Below, in pieces: positions 5,439 through 5,607 of a stretch of DNA of 5,607 nucleotides (the stretch's first letter is position 1; each line of letters begins with the position of its first letter). The stretch is from an uncultured Eubacteriales bacterium (GTDB lineage: Bacteria > Bacillota > Clostridia > Christensenellales > Aristaeellaceae). The stretch covers positions 1 through 5,607 of the forward strand of contig USCW01000118.1 in assembly GCA_900553315.1 (NCBI GenBank), in the 5' to 3' direction. The notes under the pieces are model-generated. The model ran no database searches. It was given only the letters and a program-made list of their open reading frames with translations, and had not been told where the DNA came from. Made by a program: the position numbers and the translations under genes.

Positions 5439-5467
5439 TTGCAATTCGATGCTGAGTATGGTAGAAT
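5439..5467 (+). promoter_or_regulatory. Extended -10 SigA promoter for rpmE
   Basis: TTGCAA (5439-5444), a 17-bp spacer and TAGAAT (5462-5467) form the promoter, with TG at 5459-5460 giving an extended -10 (TGnTAGAAT). Transcription should start near 5474, leaving a leader of about 48 nt. It would allow bL31 to be expressed independently of rho. Confidence 0.75.
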
Positions 5468-5472
5468 ATTCA

Positions 5473-5504
5473 GCGCGGCAAATATGCCCGATCATTGCAT
5501 GCGC
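5473..5504 (+). promoter_or_regulatory. Possible structured leader of rpmE
   Basis: At the start of the predicted rpmE mRNA, GCGC (5473-5476) can pair with GCGC (5501-5504), enclosing a hairpin GGCA-AATA-TGCC (5477-5488). The outer helix ends three bases before the AAAGAGGTGA ribosome site. Candidate bL31 leader RNAs have been described computationally in Firmicutes; whether this is one cannot be judged from a single sequence. The helices are only 4 bp each. Confidence 0.3.
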
Positions 5505-5521
5505 GAAAGAGGTGAAAAGTC

Positions 5522-5607
5522 ATGAAGGAAGGAATCCATCCCAAGTACGGCAAGGCCATCGTTCGCTGCGTGTGCGGTGAGACGTTTGAGACCGGCAGCA
5601 CGAAGTC
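5522..5607 (+). CDS. rpmE: 50S ribosomal protein bL31 (5' part, partial)
   Basis: ATG 5522 opens a frame that runs off the window after 28 complete codons, beginning MKEGIHPKYGKAIVRCVCGE and continuing TFETGSTK. The MKxxIHPKY opening and FETGST are standard bL31. Cys16 and Cys18 (CVCG) are the first half of the four-cysteine zinc site, so this is the zinc-containing (C+) paralogue, not the zinc-free form induced in zinc starvation. bL31 bridges the large-subunit central protuberance and the small-subunit head. AAAGAGGTGA (5506-5515) is a near-perfect ribosome site 6 nt before the start. It lies 102 bp after rho with its own promoter; rho-rpmE adjacency is common in Clostridia and other Firmicutes. 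The second cysteine pair lies outside the window. Confidence 0.96.
   Translation, partial: MKEGIHPKYGKAIVRCVCGETFETGSTK

Overview
The window looks like a chromosomal core-genome segment from a fairly GC-rich member of the Bacillota, most likely class Clostridia. The evidence is gene content and order: rsmE-mtaB-HIT-rpsU, and rho followed by rpmE, are familiar Clostridia/Firmicutes neighbourhoods. Strong Shine-Dalgarno sites, GTG/TTG starts and SigA-type promoters also fit. Genus cannot be read from the sequence. All genes are on the + strand, and I see no mobile element, CRISPR array, tRNA or rRNA.

Left block (1-2200). The last 29 codons of rsmE (16S rRNA m3U1498 methyltransferase) are followed after 21 bp by mtaB (TTG start), which encodes the methylthiotransferase making ms2t6A37 in tRNA. 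Next is a HIT-family nucleotide hydrolase of 114 aa. I see no convincing promoter between these three, so they probably form the end of an operon that begins upstream. A near-consensus SigA promoter (1874-1902) then drives rpsU (ribosomal protein bS21, 57 aa, GTG start), and a clear intrinsic terminator (2163-2198) closes the unit.

Middle block (2199-3372). About 100 bp of AT-rich DNA contain a 7-9-7 dyad and an A/T-tract palindrome just upstream of an extended -10 promoter (2301-2329). That promoter serves a 337-aa SAM-dependent methyltransferase of the TRM11/UPF0020 type, probably acting on RNA.

Right block (3373-5607). After a 52-bp gap without an obvious terminator comes rho (664 aa, GTG start at 3425). 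This Rho has the usual RNA-binding and RecA-type ATPase domains, but also about 240 residues of low-complexity sequence between the Rho_N and cold-shock-like domains. The insert has an acidic half and then an Arg/Tyr/Gly half in which aromatic residues recur every 7-8 positions. Its ATPase core also departs from E. coli Rho at several catalytic, Q-loop and bicyclomycin-contact positions. rho is followed by a promoter, a short possibly structured leader, and the first 28 codons of rpmE (zinc-binding bL31).

The theme is RNA and translation: rRNA and tRNA modification, two small ribosomal proteins and transcription termination. No multi-gene novel system is visible. The item most worth following is the Rho protein: its candidate phase-separation insert and its altered active site. 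Secondary items are the leader structures and the operator-like dyad.
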